DNA from: Mytilus edulis
Taxonomy: Eukaryota; Mollusca; Bivalvia; Mytilida; Mytilidae
Direction: 5' to 3'
DNA length: 64,000 nt
Assembly: GCF_963676685.1 (NCBI RefSeq)
Contig: NC_092354.1
Coordinates: 38,906,193 to 38,970,192 of the forward strand
The position numbers and the translations under genes were made by a program. The notes under the pieces are model-generated. The model saw only the letters and a program-made list of their open reading frames with translations, ran no database searches and was not told the DNA's origin. Below, in pieces: positions 1 through 10,905 of the stretch (position 1 is its first letter; every line of letters begins with the position of its first letter).

Positions 1-126
1 GAAAACTAGAAGAACATTCTGTTGCAATTAGTTTGAGGTTTGGTAATATTTTGGCTAGAATGACTGGACTATATTGCTCACCTGACTCTACCTGGGTTTT
101 TGAAATCATATAAAAAAGATAAAATT

Positions 127-1222
127 TGGCTACAAAGTAACAACACTTGGCCAGCACCTCATCAGTAAAGGAACATTTATGCTATGTTTGGTTTCATTCA
201 ATTCAGTGGTTCTTTAAAAGATGAAATTTGTATGTATTTCCCATAGGGTCCTATGTTAAACTAAGCCCCCTGCTGGCGGCCATCTTGGATGATGGATCGG
301 CTACAAAGTAACAACACTTGGTCAGCACCTCATAAGGAAAATTCATGCCATGTTTGGTTTCATTCTATTCAGTGGTTCTCTAAAAAGAAGAAATTTGTAT
401 GTATTTCCCGTAGGGTCCTATGTTAAACTAAGTACCCCAACTGGCAGCCATCTTGGATGATGGATCGACTACAAAGTAACAACACTTGGCCAACATCTCA
501 TAAGGATTATTCATGCCATTTTTGGTTTCATTCTATTAAGTGGTTCTCTAGAAGAAGTCATTTGTATGCATTTCCCATAGGGTCCTATGTTAAACTAAGT
601 TCCCGCTGGCGGCCATCTTGGATGATGGATCCGCTACATAGTAACAACACTTGGTCAACACCTCATAAGGAACATTCATGCCATGTTTGGTTTCATTCCA
701 TTCAGTGGTTCTCGAAAAGAAGTCATTTGTATGCATTTCCCATAGGGTCCTATGTTCAACTAAGTCCCCCGCTGGCGGCCATCTTGGATGATGGATCGGC
801 TACAAAGTAACAACACTTGGTCAACACCTCATAAGGAACATTCACGCCATGTTTGGTTTCATTCCATTCAGTGATTTTCTAGAAGAAGTAATTTGTATGC
901 ATTTCCCATAGGGTCCTATGTTAAACTAAGTCCCCCGCTGGCGGCCATCTTGGATGATGGATCGGCTACAAAGTAACAACACTTGCTCAGCACCTCATAA
1001 GGAACATTCATGCTATGTTTGGTTTCATTCCATTCAGTGGTTCTCTAAAAGAAGTCATTTGTATGCATTTCCTATAGGGTCCTATGTTAAACTAAGTCCC
1101 CCGCTGGCGGCCATCTTGGATGATGGATTGGCTACAAAGTAACAACACTTGGTCAGCACCTCATAAGGAACATTCATGCCATGTTTGGTTTTATTCCATT
1201 CAGTGTTTCTCTAGAAGAAGTT
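127..1222. repeat. 166-bp satellite array in a Helitron-like element
   Basis: About 6.5 head-to-tail copies of one unit. The marker 'ggatcggctac' (with variants) recurs at 294, 462, 627, 793, 959 and 1125, giving periods of 168, 165, 166, 166 and 166 bp. Units differ by scattered substitutions. Open frames of 62-117 codons run through the array only because 166-bp units happen to lack stops; they are not genes. The array runs into a GAC microsatellite and a terminal hairpin, the order known for bivalve 'pearl'/Helitron-like non-autonomous elements. Confidence 0.9.
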
Positions 1223-1239
1223 CAATATGTAAAAAGTTA

Positions 1240-1287
1240 ACGACGACGACGACGGACGACGACGACGGACGACAGACGACGGACGCC
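1240..1287. repeat. (GAC)n microsatellite
   Basis: An imperfect GAC/GGAC tract directly follows the satellite array. In pearl-type bivalve elements a short microsatellite occupies this position between core repeats and the 3' terminal region. Confidence 0.9.
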
Positions 1288-1301
1288 AAGTGATGAGAAA
1301 A

Positions 1302-1333
1302 GCTCACTTGGCCCTTCGGGCTAGGTGAGCTAA
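1302..1333 (+). mobile_element. Helitron-like 3' terminal hairpin
   Basis: The strand folds into a stem: gctcacttggccc, a ttcg loop, then gggctaggtgagc, with about 11 of 13 pairs. It is followed at once by ctaa and an A run. A GC-rich hairpin just before CTRR is the established 3' end of Helitrons, so I read 1-1333 as the right part of a non-autonomous Helitron/Helentron. The left end lies outside the window. Confidence 0.6.
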
Positions 1334-1567
1334 AAAACGAATACCGTATAGTTTGCCATTAAAAAATGTGCAAACCATTGATACGCGAAAACTTATGGCC
1401 TCATTTATAACAAACCTATTTATGAAAAACAAAAATGGCAGAAATGAACTGGTTAAAGATAACAGCAGGTTATCAACCTCGATTATCCATTTTTTTAATA
1501 ATTTAATAAAATAATACAAACAATGAACTATCCAGAAAGTGCAGTAACTAATCGTAAATTGTGTTAC

Positions 1568-3742
1568 CTTTATATTTTTCGTTTGAAGACTTGCACCATG
1601 CTGTTTCAAAATCTCTGCAGCCTGTAGATGGTTTTGTAAAAGTGTTAAATGTAATGCTGTGTCACCCTGAAAAAGTATATATAGATACAGATATAGTCTG
1701 TGTTTGGTTTAATGGAGAAAAATAAGTAACAAAGATTACGAACATATTTTTTTTTTGAAATGCATTGTAGAATGATATTTTTCTCGTATCTTATAATTTT
1801 TTCAAAAAGATTTGTGTGCCAGTCCATTTTTAAAATGAAAGAATGAAACTAGATTTTATTTGTTAACTGAATATGCATTTTGGCAAAAACAATGTTCACC
1901 TACTTTTATTTGGTTTAAAGATTTCCTATGTCTAACAAAGTTGGTAGAAAAACAAAATATAGTTTCTACGCGAAAAAAAGTATTACAAACGTAATGAAAA
2001 AGAATACAAACATTTTTTTAAAGTTTTGATGCTCTACAATATCAAGATTTTTAGTCACAGTGTGCGTGGATTCTCTTTTATTTCCGTAATGTTAAAAAAC
2101 ATAAACAAAAATAAAAATAAAATCCATCTATACATAACGTGTTTAATTAAATGTGAACTGTTAACATTCTTTTCTTCTTCTTCTTTTGTTATACCAACAT
2201 TATCCTCGACATAGCACGATTAGTCAAAAATAACAAATAGTTCAAAACAATGGTATTAATTCAAAATTCCTTTATACTTACATCCGTATCAACTAAATCA
2301 ACATTAGCTTTTCCCTTTATCAGTTTTTCAATTATATCCGTACGATTCAAAAATGCTGCCAGATGAAGTGGACTCCAATTCTATAAATACAAGACAGAGA
2401 CATCTCATAAACACTTACTCATCGCATACTTACTGTTTTCAGGCAATAACAAATGTCATTGTATTCGGGTTTTTTGACGCTTATTGTGCTATATAGCACT
2501 AAGAACGTACATCTGACAACAACTGTTTCGAAATTCCTCGTGAAGGAAAATGCAGAAAAACTGAATCATAAGTATTAAACGAACAAATTCTAATTTCATT
2601 AGAGTAAAAGCCATGTAAGATCAATTTGGCCTGAGGGAGATTCGACTTAAGTTTCATTTTATTTTTTAAAATCGACAAACCGACAATTTAAAATTGGTTT
2701 GTTTTAAATTATATCAAACGAAAGTACTGAAGACTCAGCCGATGATACACTCGGGGATTCAACATATCATTCTTCGTAAAAAAACAGTTGGATACTTATA
2801 CAGATGATTGATTGTTGGTTGCTTTACGTGCAGTGGTAAATATTTCATGCATGTTCAGGGTGATGCTATAGCACTAAATAATACGTTTCATCATGAGTAG
2901 ACGAAGTAAGAAATGAGACAAATTTTTGTGCGGAACCAAGTACATTCGAAATTTGAATAATATTCGTTACCAGAAAAAGAAGATGATAAAATAAAAAAAT
3001 CGAACCACTGGTTTATGTCTGTGGCACCATTTTGATAATGAATTCAACCAAAATGCATTTACACTTATTGTTTGTGAAAAAGTAGTTTTTAAAAAACAAA
3101 ATGTGTGAAAACAATTAAAAACTGTTCCATCCGTGCATAAAACGCCCGTCTAACAGTTATTTAAAAATTCTATAATTAGTATCAAGAAATCGTTTTAAAT
3201 TGCCCACACAGGGTATAAAAAGTAAAACACTATTCGAGTTAAACTTCGTCAGTACTCGCGCCTAGTTTTTATTAATTCAGGAACTACATCTTGGTAAAAT
3301 TTATCTAAGAATCATCAACATCGAAATTAACGATAAATAAACTACTTAGGACATTGTAGAACATACAAATTTAATGCTTCTGTGAAACCAAAGACGAAGA
3401 AAAACTAGGTTCTCGCCAGCCAGATTAATTTTGTTTAGTTTTGTTTTTGTTGGATATAATCGAGCACAAATGAGAAAAAACAATATTGTTCTTTAAATAT
3501 ATATTTAAAACAATATTGATAGAACGAGTTACCTGCAATATAATGGACATTTTAATATACAGTAAATAATTTCGTATATAAACAAATATATAAAATGATG
3601 TATATCATTATGACAATAATTGAAACATTCAAAGAAAACCTTCACTTACGTTATTATACGATGTTGCATTTGCAGCAGCTCCAACATCTAATAATTTTTG
3701 AACTTCTTTTGTATTACCATTTATAACTGCCCTATAACGGTC
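1568..3742 (-). CDS. Ankyrin-repeat gene, three internal exons (partial)
   Basis: I do not know the full gene. Three minus-strand exons each encode one ankyrin repeat: 3742-3650 (93 nt), 2380-2282 (99 nt) and 1666-1568 (99 nt). All are phase 0 to phase 0 and bounded by consensus sites: ttttag / gtaagtg, tttatag / gtaagta, ttttcag / gtaacac. The second and third carry the repeat signatures SPLHLAA and TALHLTL and the turn motifs KGKANV and HGASLQ. The first is a divergent entry repeat with LLDVGAAANA. Ankyrin repeats form protein-binding solenoids; nothing here shows the partner. Upstream exons (above 3742) and the 3' end were not found; the Helitron-like element at 1-1333 may have cut the gene or the exons may lie beyond the window. 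Confidence 0.75.
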
Positions 3743-5849
3743 CTAAAACAAGTACATGTTTGTAATATATTATGACATCCAATAGAGGTTGGCGAAGACA
3801 AATTGTATAAAAACACATTTATTGTCGGACACCAAAAAAAAAACATATATCCCATGTGTACCTCATTTATTCTTTTAATATATACGATCCATCCATTGTT
3901 ATATGTATGCGTTATATAGTTCTTGGTGACATGCACTATAGAATCACCGTCTAAGTTGTTTTAATGAAACTTTATATTACCATAATATATATATATTATC
4001 TAACAATAAAACTATGATTTTAATTCATTTGTATAACATTTCTTTAGACAGACCAAACAAAATCATTAAAATATGATTGTAAAGCAATTAAAATTAGAAC
4101 ACACACTATTTCAACGGAAAGATAGCATTTGATGGATAGTATCATACGCAATCATACCATTAATCTATATTGTCATATATTTTTGATAGAACTTAATTCA
4201 TGGTCATGCTCGTCATTGACTGTACCCCTGTGATAAATATCAGCCAAGGGCGAATTCAGATGGGTTAGAGGCTCAGGGCTCGATATGTCAGCTCCTTTAT
4301 ACGACTAAGTCTCTGTTAGTGCATTCTAGAATACATATTTCTCGCTATAAACTATAAAACGATCTTTAAAATCCAGTCGCTTATCATGAAATAAATTTAC
4401 CGTGATATAAAACATAATTATGGAGATGGAAAAATATTTTAAACCTGATTAAATTTAATTTTAACACTTGAAAACTGTTAGCCAACTGTTGATCTATTAT
4501 GATTTTCCATTTCTCAATATTAAACTTATAAAATTGAAAGGATAATCATATCAATCAAACAAAGCTCAACATCCACCGTACAACTTTCGACCTTGACTGA
4601 CTTCCCTAAGACAAATTGGTTTTGTGATACGCCCATAGCGTCAAATATAATTGTTTAATAAAGTATTGGTTGTGTGCCATTCAATTTATATAAAGCAGAT
4701 ACAAATTAATTTCCCAATAAATGAAAACGGTTTGTTTGAATTGTGTTTGCAGTAAAACTATGTTTTCTTTTTCGTCATATATGTCCTATATTGTCGTTCT
4801 TTCCATTTTATGTTCATGTCATGCTATTTATTTCATTTTCATTTTATATGATTTGTATCATGTCAAATGTGTTTCTGTTCTACTGTGCTAATTCGTTAAG
4901 CACCAACAGTCAACAAATGTATCTTAAACATAGAACTACACTGTTATCTCCCTAATTTATCCAGGACTCATATCAAAACAGAACATCATAAATCGAAAAT
5001 GGAATTTGTGTAAAATAATGATTTATATTTATGATATACAAAATATCCTATACTTCTGTATAATTATATTTATAAAGCAATAAGAAATGCTGTTTAAAGT
5101 CCTCTTTATAAAATGTGTTCTATAATAAAAACAAAAAATATTAGTATTATAAGGCTGAAAAATGTATAATCGTAAAATGTCGCAAATGTTTGTGTTAGAT
5201 TCTTTTTTTTTAAAAGTTTTTAAAAATCAAATAATTGACTGTACAAAATATGTGAGTTATGCAATTCCGAAGGAGAAGAGACAAAACAAAACAACAATGA
5301 ACTTTTGGTCTATACATATTGATCATCTTAAAATTTAACATGTATAATCAGTTAAGTAATTTTCTTGATTGCAAAATTACCTCGTATTTGGACTCTGCAA
5401 AAGTTAAAATATAGTCAAATCAGATATTTTATCAACACAAAAAAAAGTATATTTTTAACCTACTTGAAACTTTAAGCATTTTATTCATGACGTCATTATC
5501 TGTGTTTACAAATAAAATCGGTCTTCACTGGGAATTATTGAATTTGTGTTTCCTATCTAGTTTTGTGTTTCTTTTCTTGTCCGGGTTTAGATTTAAATGT
5601 GGTCCTTATTTCAGCTCTTCTACGTTTGTTTAAGTTTTTAGACTGATAAATAGTTTGGCTTTCAGCATCACAAGACATTAATTGTAGAAATGTGCATCCG
5701 TTAAAGTTACCGTGAATGTTGATATACAATTGTATGTTTTAAAAATCAACCTTACAGATTTGTGTTTATGTAAACAAACCAAAATTAGGTCCAAAAATTC
5801 TACCTAGTACAAATAAGCCTCTCGCATCCCAATTACTTGTCTATAATTA
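3743..5849. other. AT-rich non-coding stretch
   Basis: No coding exon, RNA gene or clear repeat family recognised. It may be intron or 5' flank of the ankyrin gene. Short open frames here show no family signature. Confidence 0.5.
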
Positions 5850-6017
5850 GGTATTGCGGGAAACTCTATGCTCCCTTATATATAATGTAAAGTTATCTGT
5901 AAGATAATTGCGGGAAATCGTATTCCTCCCCAAGTAATCTGTTAGATAATTTCGGGAAATCGTATTCCTTCCCAAGAAATCTGTAAGATAATTGTGCGAA
6001 ATCGTATTCCTCTGTAA
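5850..6017. repeat. ~51-bp minisatellite
   Basis: About three and a half copies of a unit containing 'gggaaatcgtattcctccc' and 'aatctgtaagataatt', at roughly 5850, 5903, 5953 and 6001. A minus-strand open frame crosses it and gives a repeating peptide (GRNTISRNYLTD), which reflects the repeat and not a gene. Confidence 0.8.
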
Positions 6018-7156
6018 GATGTTGTGAGAATAATCAAATGAAAACGTGAAACCAAAACGACTTATTTCACAGATGAAAAATAATCCTGGCAACTTGCATC
6101 TTTTTTTTAAATAATAACTGGTGAATAGATTGCGTTCACACACATTCTTTAAGAACACTTTATCGTGCACTATCTAATTTTGAAAATATATTGAATATCT
6201 CAATATATGAATGTCTATCAATATCTATATTTGACATTATATGTCTATGAGAATATTAAAATAACAACTATATTTTCATCTAACGCCTAACACCTTACAC
6301 ACGGTCGATTCCATTAATTTTAATAAATTAAAAAAATAATCGAAAACATTTGTACCCTTGGAAGATTTAAAATTGAATAGAGATCATTCATTATCTCCAA
6401 ATATCGTTCAGTTTCACATATCCTTAAACCAAGTGTTGACAAAACATCAATTTGAATATAAAAAAAATATATAGATATCAAAAGGCCGATTTGCTGACAA
6501 AAAGTATTCAAAGTACGAGACTTATAATTCTGAACGTCAGACTTTAAGATAAAAAAAAATCAATAATATACATTGACATTTATTTTCCCTAAAATAGTTG
6601 AACTAAGGTGTAAGAAAAGAAGATTTAATGGTGATTGCCAAACAAATATACCAATAAACGCATTGAATAGAATACCGGTGATGTAGAATTTGTCAAAGTG
6701 GAAAAACACAATCTAGACTTGATTACCTTACTTGTATATTCCATGCCCAATGCTAATTTTAAGATCTTTTCCGATCAACCTTTTATATAAGGGATATTAC
6801 GAATTACATATTACATTGACCTTTATCAAATTTCATTTTTTTAGAAAAAAAAAAGTTTTACAAATTTTATGCACACATTACTATTTTGTAAAATTCGTTT
6901 TGACGTATTTCGTATGAAAGACCAAATTTGTGAAAAATTATCTCGAAGGATAAATACGATAATCAAATTGAAATGCACATATTTATAACTTAGTAATTAT
7001 TACGGTTTATTTGTAACTCACCGCGTCTAGCTTTGGGTCCATAGCAATGCCTTAAGCATAAACAACCCTACAAGGTAAAGTAAAGGCATATATGTTTTAT
7101 CTGTATTCAAAATTCTAAAGTATTACTAACTACTAAAGTTAAGTGGATGAAAGCAC
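6018..7156. other. AT-rich non-coding stretch
   Basis: Nothing recognised between the minisatellite and the left LTR of the BEL/Pao element. Confidence 0.5.
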
Positions 7157-7480
7157 TGTTAAGAATAGAGTGCAAATGTTAACGTTATGTTTCCCGTATT
7201 TACGTCTTATGTTTATGACGTTACTTTGTACCTTTCTATGTGGCCTTCGATATAGATTTTAAAAGTGACACCTAACATCCACGTATTCCAACCTCAATCC
7301 GAATTCCGATAGCAAATCATCTTATTCGGAAGACTCCGTATAGATACTATTAGTACGTTATTGTAATTACATTACAAAGTATTGATCACATGATGCTAGT
7401 ATTAATAGACTTGCAATTGCTTTACATCAATCCTATGATTGATGTAAATTGTTATCAAAGGTACCAGGATTATAATTTAG

Positions 7481-7526
7481 TACGCCAATCGCGCGTTTCG
7501 TCTACATAAGACTCATCAGTGACGCT
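7481..7526 (-). ncRNA. Hammerhead ribozyme, damaged cleavage site
   Basis: Same fold as the copy 355 bp away, with ctgatga, stem II gtct/agac and gaaa intact. The bases that should read gtc before the cut are gat, so the A15.1-U16.1 pair and the cleavage base are changed. Probably inactive. Confidence 0.6.
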
Positions 7527-7835
7527 CATATAAAAATATTTATAAAGCCAAACAAGTACAAAGTTGAAGAGCATTGAGGATCCAAAATTCCAAAAAGTTG
7601 TGCCAAATACGGCTAAGGTAATCTATGCCTGGAATAAGAAAATCCTTATTTTTTCGAAAATTTCAAAGTTTGGTAAACAGGAAATTTATAAAAATGACCA
7701 CATTATTGATATTCATGTCAACACCGAAGTGTTGACTACTGGGCTGGTGATACCCTCGGGGACGAAACGTCCACCAGCAGTGGCATCGACCCAGTGGTGT
7801 ACATTGTTACCAAAGGTACCAGGATTATAACTTAG

Positions 7836-7881
7836 TACGCCAGACGCGCATTTCGTCTACATAAGACTCATCAGTGACACT
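7836..7881 (-). ncRNA. Hammerhead ribozyme, type I, core intact
   Basis: Minus strand: ctgatga, then stem II gtct/agac closed by a 5-nt loop, then cgaaa, a very short stem III (atg/cgt), and cleavage triplet gtc before tggcgtac. Stem I pairs gtgtca with tggcgt, with several G-U pairs. Predicted cut lies between 7843 and 7842. All core bases (CUGAUGA, GAAA, UH) are present. The short stem III is typical of metazoan retrozyme ribozymes, which cleave best as dimers. Confidence 0.7.
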
Positions 7882-8028
7882 CATATCAAAATATTTATAA
7901 AGCCAAAAATTACAAGTCTAGTAATACAAGCATCCTCTTTACCATTATATTGTAAAATAATTACAATTGAATACTATGTATATGGAGTCTTCCAAATAAG
8001 ACTGTATTTGCATTCGGTATATGGATAG

Positions 8029-8967
8029 ATGTTGGAATGCGTGGATGTTAGGTGTCATTTATATACAAAGTATGATCAGCTTGATAAGTCAGATTACAAA
8101 ATCAAACGCCCACCAACGGATGATTTAATATATATCCTCAGATCAATGTTAGAGAACAACATTTTTGATTTTAATGGACAGCTATATAAGCAAAAAATAG
8201 GCGCCGCGATAGGAGCATTGCCAAGCCCGGAAATTTGTGATATACTTATGTATAAATTAATGCAAGAAATTCTTTCTAAGTTTCAACATAGTAAAAATAT
8301 CTTTTTCTATGGAAGGTATCGTGATGATATGATATTAATATATCACGGCGAGTGGAAGGAAATAAAGGATTTGCTAGAGATAGCAAATAATCATCATCCG
8401 TTCCTTAAATTCACACTAGAATTTTCATCTAAAGAAATAATATTTCTTGATGTTGATATTTTCAAAGGAACAAGATTTTCTAATGAAAATATTTTGGATG
8501 TGAAAACACACTTCAAACCGACAAATGCCTTCCTTTATCTAGATCGTAAAAGTTGTCACAATCGACACGTATTTGCAGGGTTTATCAAGGGCGAAGTAAA
8601 CAGATACATTAGAACAACAAATAATGATGTTGATTTACAAAATATTTTATTACGGTTCAGATTGAACTTAACAAAGAGATGATACAAGGAGATTGAAATC
8701 GAAAAGTACATAAATGAGGCATTACCATGTAACAGATCGGATTTAATCAGAAAAAAGGCCCCAAAACACTCAAGGGAAATTCCTTTATTATTGGCAACGA
8801 AATTCAATCCATGCATTCATAAATTAAAACAATGCATTAGTAAACATTGGGATCTACTAAGACAGGATGCGGTTTGCAACGAAATATCTTCAAGCAAACC
8901 AATAATGGCTTATAAAAAGCATAAAAATACAGCATCTATTGACAACGACAAAATTAAAATAAATTGA
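8029..8967 (+). pseudogene. Penelope-like reverse transcriptase (fragment with one stop)
   Basis: Reads in one frame from about 8029 to 8967 with a single TGA at 8680-8682. The palm is visible: KQKIGAAIGALPSP is a degraded form of the family's 'G.pmGs..SP' motif, and YRDDMI is the catalytic motif C (two Asp, Y-x-D-D). Downstream come FLDVDIF and HFKPTNAFLYLDRKSCHNRH, the family's usual 'K.T....YL...S.H' region, then after the stop a thumb-like segment with KHWDLL and AYKKHKN. The N-terminal fingers and any GIY-YIG endonuclease are absent. The apparent ATG lies inside the pseudo-LTR, so the true start is lost. It cannot encode a working enzyme unless the stop is read through. Confidence 0.7.
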
Positions 8968-9343
8968 TAGGTTAATCCCTGACGATGGCGGGCCTTCAAT
9001 GCTTAAACCAATTCATAAATGTTATACATTTATCGTTAGCATATTATACAAAAACCGCCAAAACACTAAATTAGTGTCGGATTGTTGTAAGCAATTACAA
9101 GTCTAGTAATACTAGCATCCTCTTTACCATTATATTTTAAAATAATTACAATTCAATACTATGTATATGGAGTCTTCCGAATAAGTTTGTATTTGCATTC
9201 GGGATTTGGATAGATGTTGGAATGCGTGGATGTTAGGTGTCATTTATATAAAAGGTTTATGGCGTTACTTTGTACCTTTCTATGTGGCCTTCGATATAGA
9301 TTTTGATCATAAAAAGTAACACAACTCAAAGTATAGAGACTCA

Positions 9344-10866
9344 GGCCGTGTTCACATTGACCTAAATTCGGTGTTGTGTTAGTGTAACTCACACGTAAAC
9401 TAAACACAATTGCGTTCTCATTGATAAAACTCAATGTTTACATGTAGTTTAAATCATGTTTTACCTACACACAGTCGATAGTCAATGTAGGCCTTGTGTA
9501 GGTTAAGTGTACACAAAACTAGGCATTTAGGACATTAGTTTCATCGTGTATATATTTAAGGAGGAAACTATTTTTGAGTAAAATTGATATTTTTGATAAT
9601 TATTAGTTGTTTAAATTTTACAGATTTGTTTTTGTTAAAAAGAAATAACGTACTTTATTAACCCCTAATTAAGACTCAAAGCAGCATCATTGCCGAACCC
9701 ATAAGGCAGCAACCAATTGATTTTCAGGGGGGGGGGGCTATAATAGTTGAGTATAAAACATAAAGGCAAGGGGTGGGGGTGGTAAGCTATGGATTTTGTT
9801 TTGGAAACAAAAAATGTTTCCAGTTTTTGGCCCTGAAAAACAAAATTGTTTGTTTCACCCTCAGCTGCCACTATATATAATGCTAAAATTGATTTCGACT
9901 TGTCACCTAAATTTGTACTGAAAAAAAATCAATAGCTCGCGCCCCCTCCCCCTCCACAAAGAAATGAAGTAAATAGTTGCTGCCTAATTCATTTGAAAAG
10001 GTCTTCCCGAATCGACTTGACGTACACAGAAATATTCGCCACTGGTCTTTACTCACAAACGATTCACGCATAAATGCATGACTAAAAAAAGTGTGAGGTA
10101 AATGATATGTTTGTCTAGTATCTCAGATCCGTTAAATAACACGTAAAATAAATTAAAAAAAAAACGTTACCCTATTCCTTTACCAAATACTCCTTGGAGA
10201 AGAAATACCATTTGAAACGAACAGAAAAGATAAAAATGTAGTGATCCCTAATACATGTATCTCAATCATTTTTTTTCGGCTGTAAGCACGCTGTTGCAGC
10301 TAACGTTTTCTAATGCGTTATCGAGACATCTCTAGTATATTCAAACTACTGCAAATTATAAAAATGGCTTTCATACAGTAGCAACCACTTAACTTAAAAA
10401 AAGGGGGAGGGTTATTTTTTTTTTTTATCTGAGTCAGATTTTTTTTCTCGCGTACGTTTTTATTCCTTTTTTTTCGATGCTGGTGATCAAATACTTTTTT
10501 TTCAATATATAACACTACAATGTTTGGGGAAACTCTTGATTCAGAATATTTTTTTATCATCTGTATAACCATTTTTTTTTTTTATCAAATTGGGGATCGG
10601 AATATTTCCATTCCCATTCCCCACCCCCCTTTTGAAGTCAAATGGTTGTTCCCTTACCGCTAGAAAAAATTTCCAAAAATTTTGAATTCAGTTCTACGTT
10701 ATGAACATTTAAATGACATATAGTTTACAAGTGGGAACAAATCTTATGTACAGGTAGCTAAACAAGGTGTATAGATGTGAACAAATGTAATGTGAAACCA
10801 GTGTACACTACACTAAACTAATTGTAAACATGTTTACTCTACACGGCGTTTGGTGTGAACACGGCC
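9344..10866. mobile_element. Non-autonomous DNA transposon, Harbinger-like, in the LTR
   Basis: Terminal inverted repeats: left ggccgtgttcaca (9344), right tgtgaacacggcc (ends 10866). Flanks are tca on the left and tta on the right, a 3-bp target duplication with one change. The LTR sequence continues across it when compared with the right LTR. No transposase reading frame is present; the interior is low complexity, with a G10 run at 9727-9736 and several A/T runs. TTA-type duplications suggest the PIF/Harbinger superfamily. Confidence 0.65.
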
Positions 10867-10890
10867 TTATTCAAGTATTACAATACATTT

Positions 10891-10905
10891 TGGTGCCGTG
10901 ACGCC
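10891..10905 (+). promoter_or_regulatory. Primer-binding-like site of BEL/Pao element
   Basis: 'tggtgccgtgacgcc' begins 3 nt after the LTR end. A TGG-starting tRNA-complementary site immediately downstream of the 5' LTR primes minus-strand DNA synthesis in LTR elements. I did not identify the tRNA. Confidence 0.5.

Larger units (their letters stand above)
7453..7905 (-). mobile_element. Retrozyme-like repeat with two hammerhead motifs
   Basis: Two ~95-bp segments (7455-7550 and 7805-7900) share 'aggtaccaggattataa', 'tacgcca', 'gtctacataagactcatcag' and 'aatatttataaagccaa'. They sit 355 bp apart and bracket a unique body. Read on the minus strand each segment is a type I hammerhead. The same body occurs once more at 32762-33120 on the other strand. 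One monomer bracketed by self-cleaving motifs is the layout of retrozymes, non-autonomous elements that move through small circular RNAs. The body frame seen at 7564-7830 is present in both copies but has no known domain. Confidence 0.65.
7261..9254 (+). mobile_element. Penelope-like retroelement inside the LTR
   Basis: Flanked by a 50-bp direct repeat of LTR sequence (7211-7260 and 9255-9304, one mismatch), which I read as a long target-site duplication. Inside are three copies of a ~160-bp segment: inverted at 7261-7430, direct at 7905-8065 and direct at 9090-9250 (shared 'gatgttggaatgcgtggatg', 'tatggagtcttcc'). This mixed inverted/direct terminal arrangement matches the pseudo-LTRs of Penelope-like elements. 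A reverse transcriptase reading frame lies between the direct copies. A hammerhead-bearing repeat sits between the inverted and the first direct copy. Confidence 0.7.
7157..10887 (+). repeat. 5' LTR of BEL/Pao element, split by two insertions
   Basis: LTR pieces lie at 7157-7260, 9255-9343 and 10867-10887. They match the right LTR in order: 'gttatgtttcccgtatttac', 'ccttcgatatagatttt', 'gatcataaaaagtaacaca', 'attacaataca'. The gaps are a Penelope-like element and a MITE. Confidence 0.8.

Noticed and set aside
457..1142. Open frames of 62-117 codons
   Set aside because: They run through the 166-bp satellite; the peptide repeats with the DNA unit and has no family.
5847..6170. 107-codon minus-strand frame with repeating peptide
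   Set aside because: Product of a 51-bp minisatellite.
7564..7830. 88-codon frame conserved with 32774-33016 on the other strand
   Set aside because: Both lie in copies of one retrozyme-like repeat, so conservation reflects the repeat; no domain and no good start.
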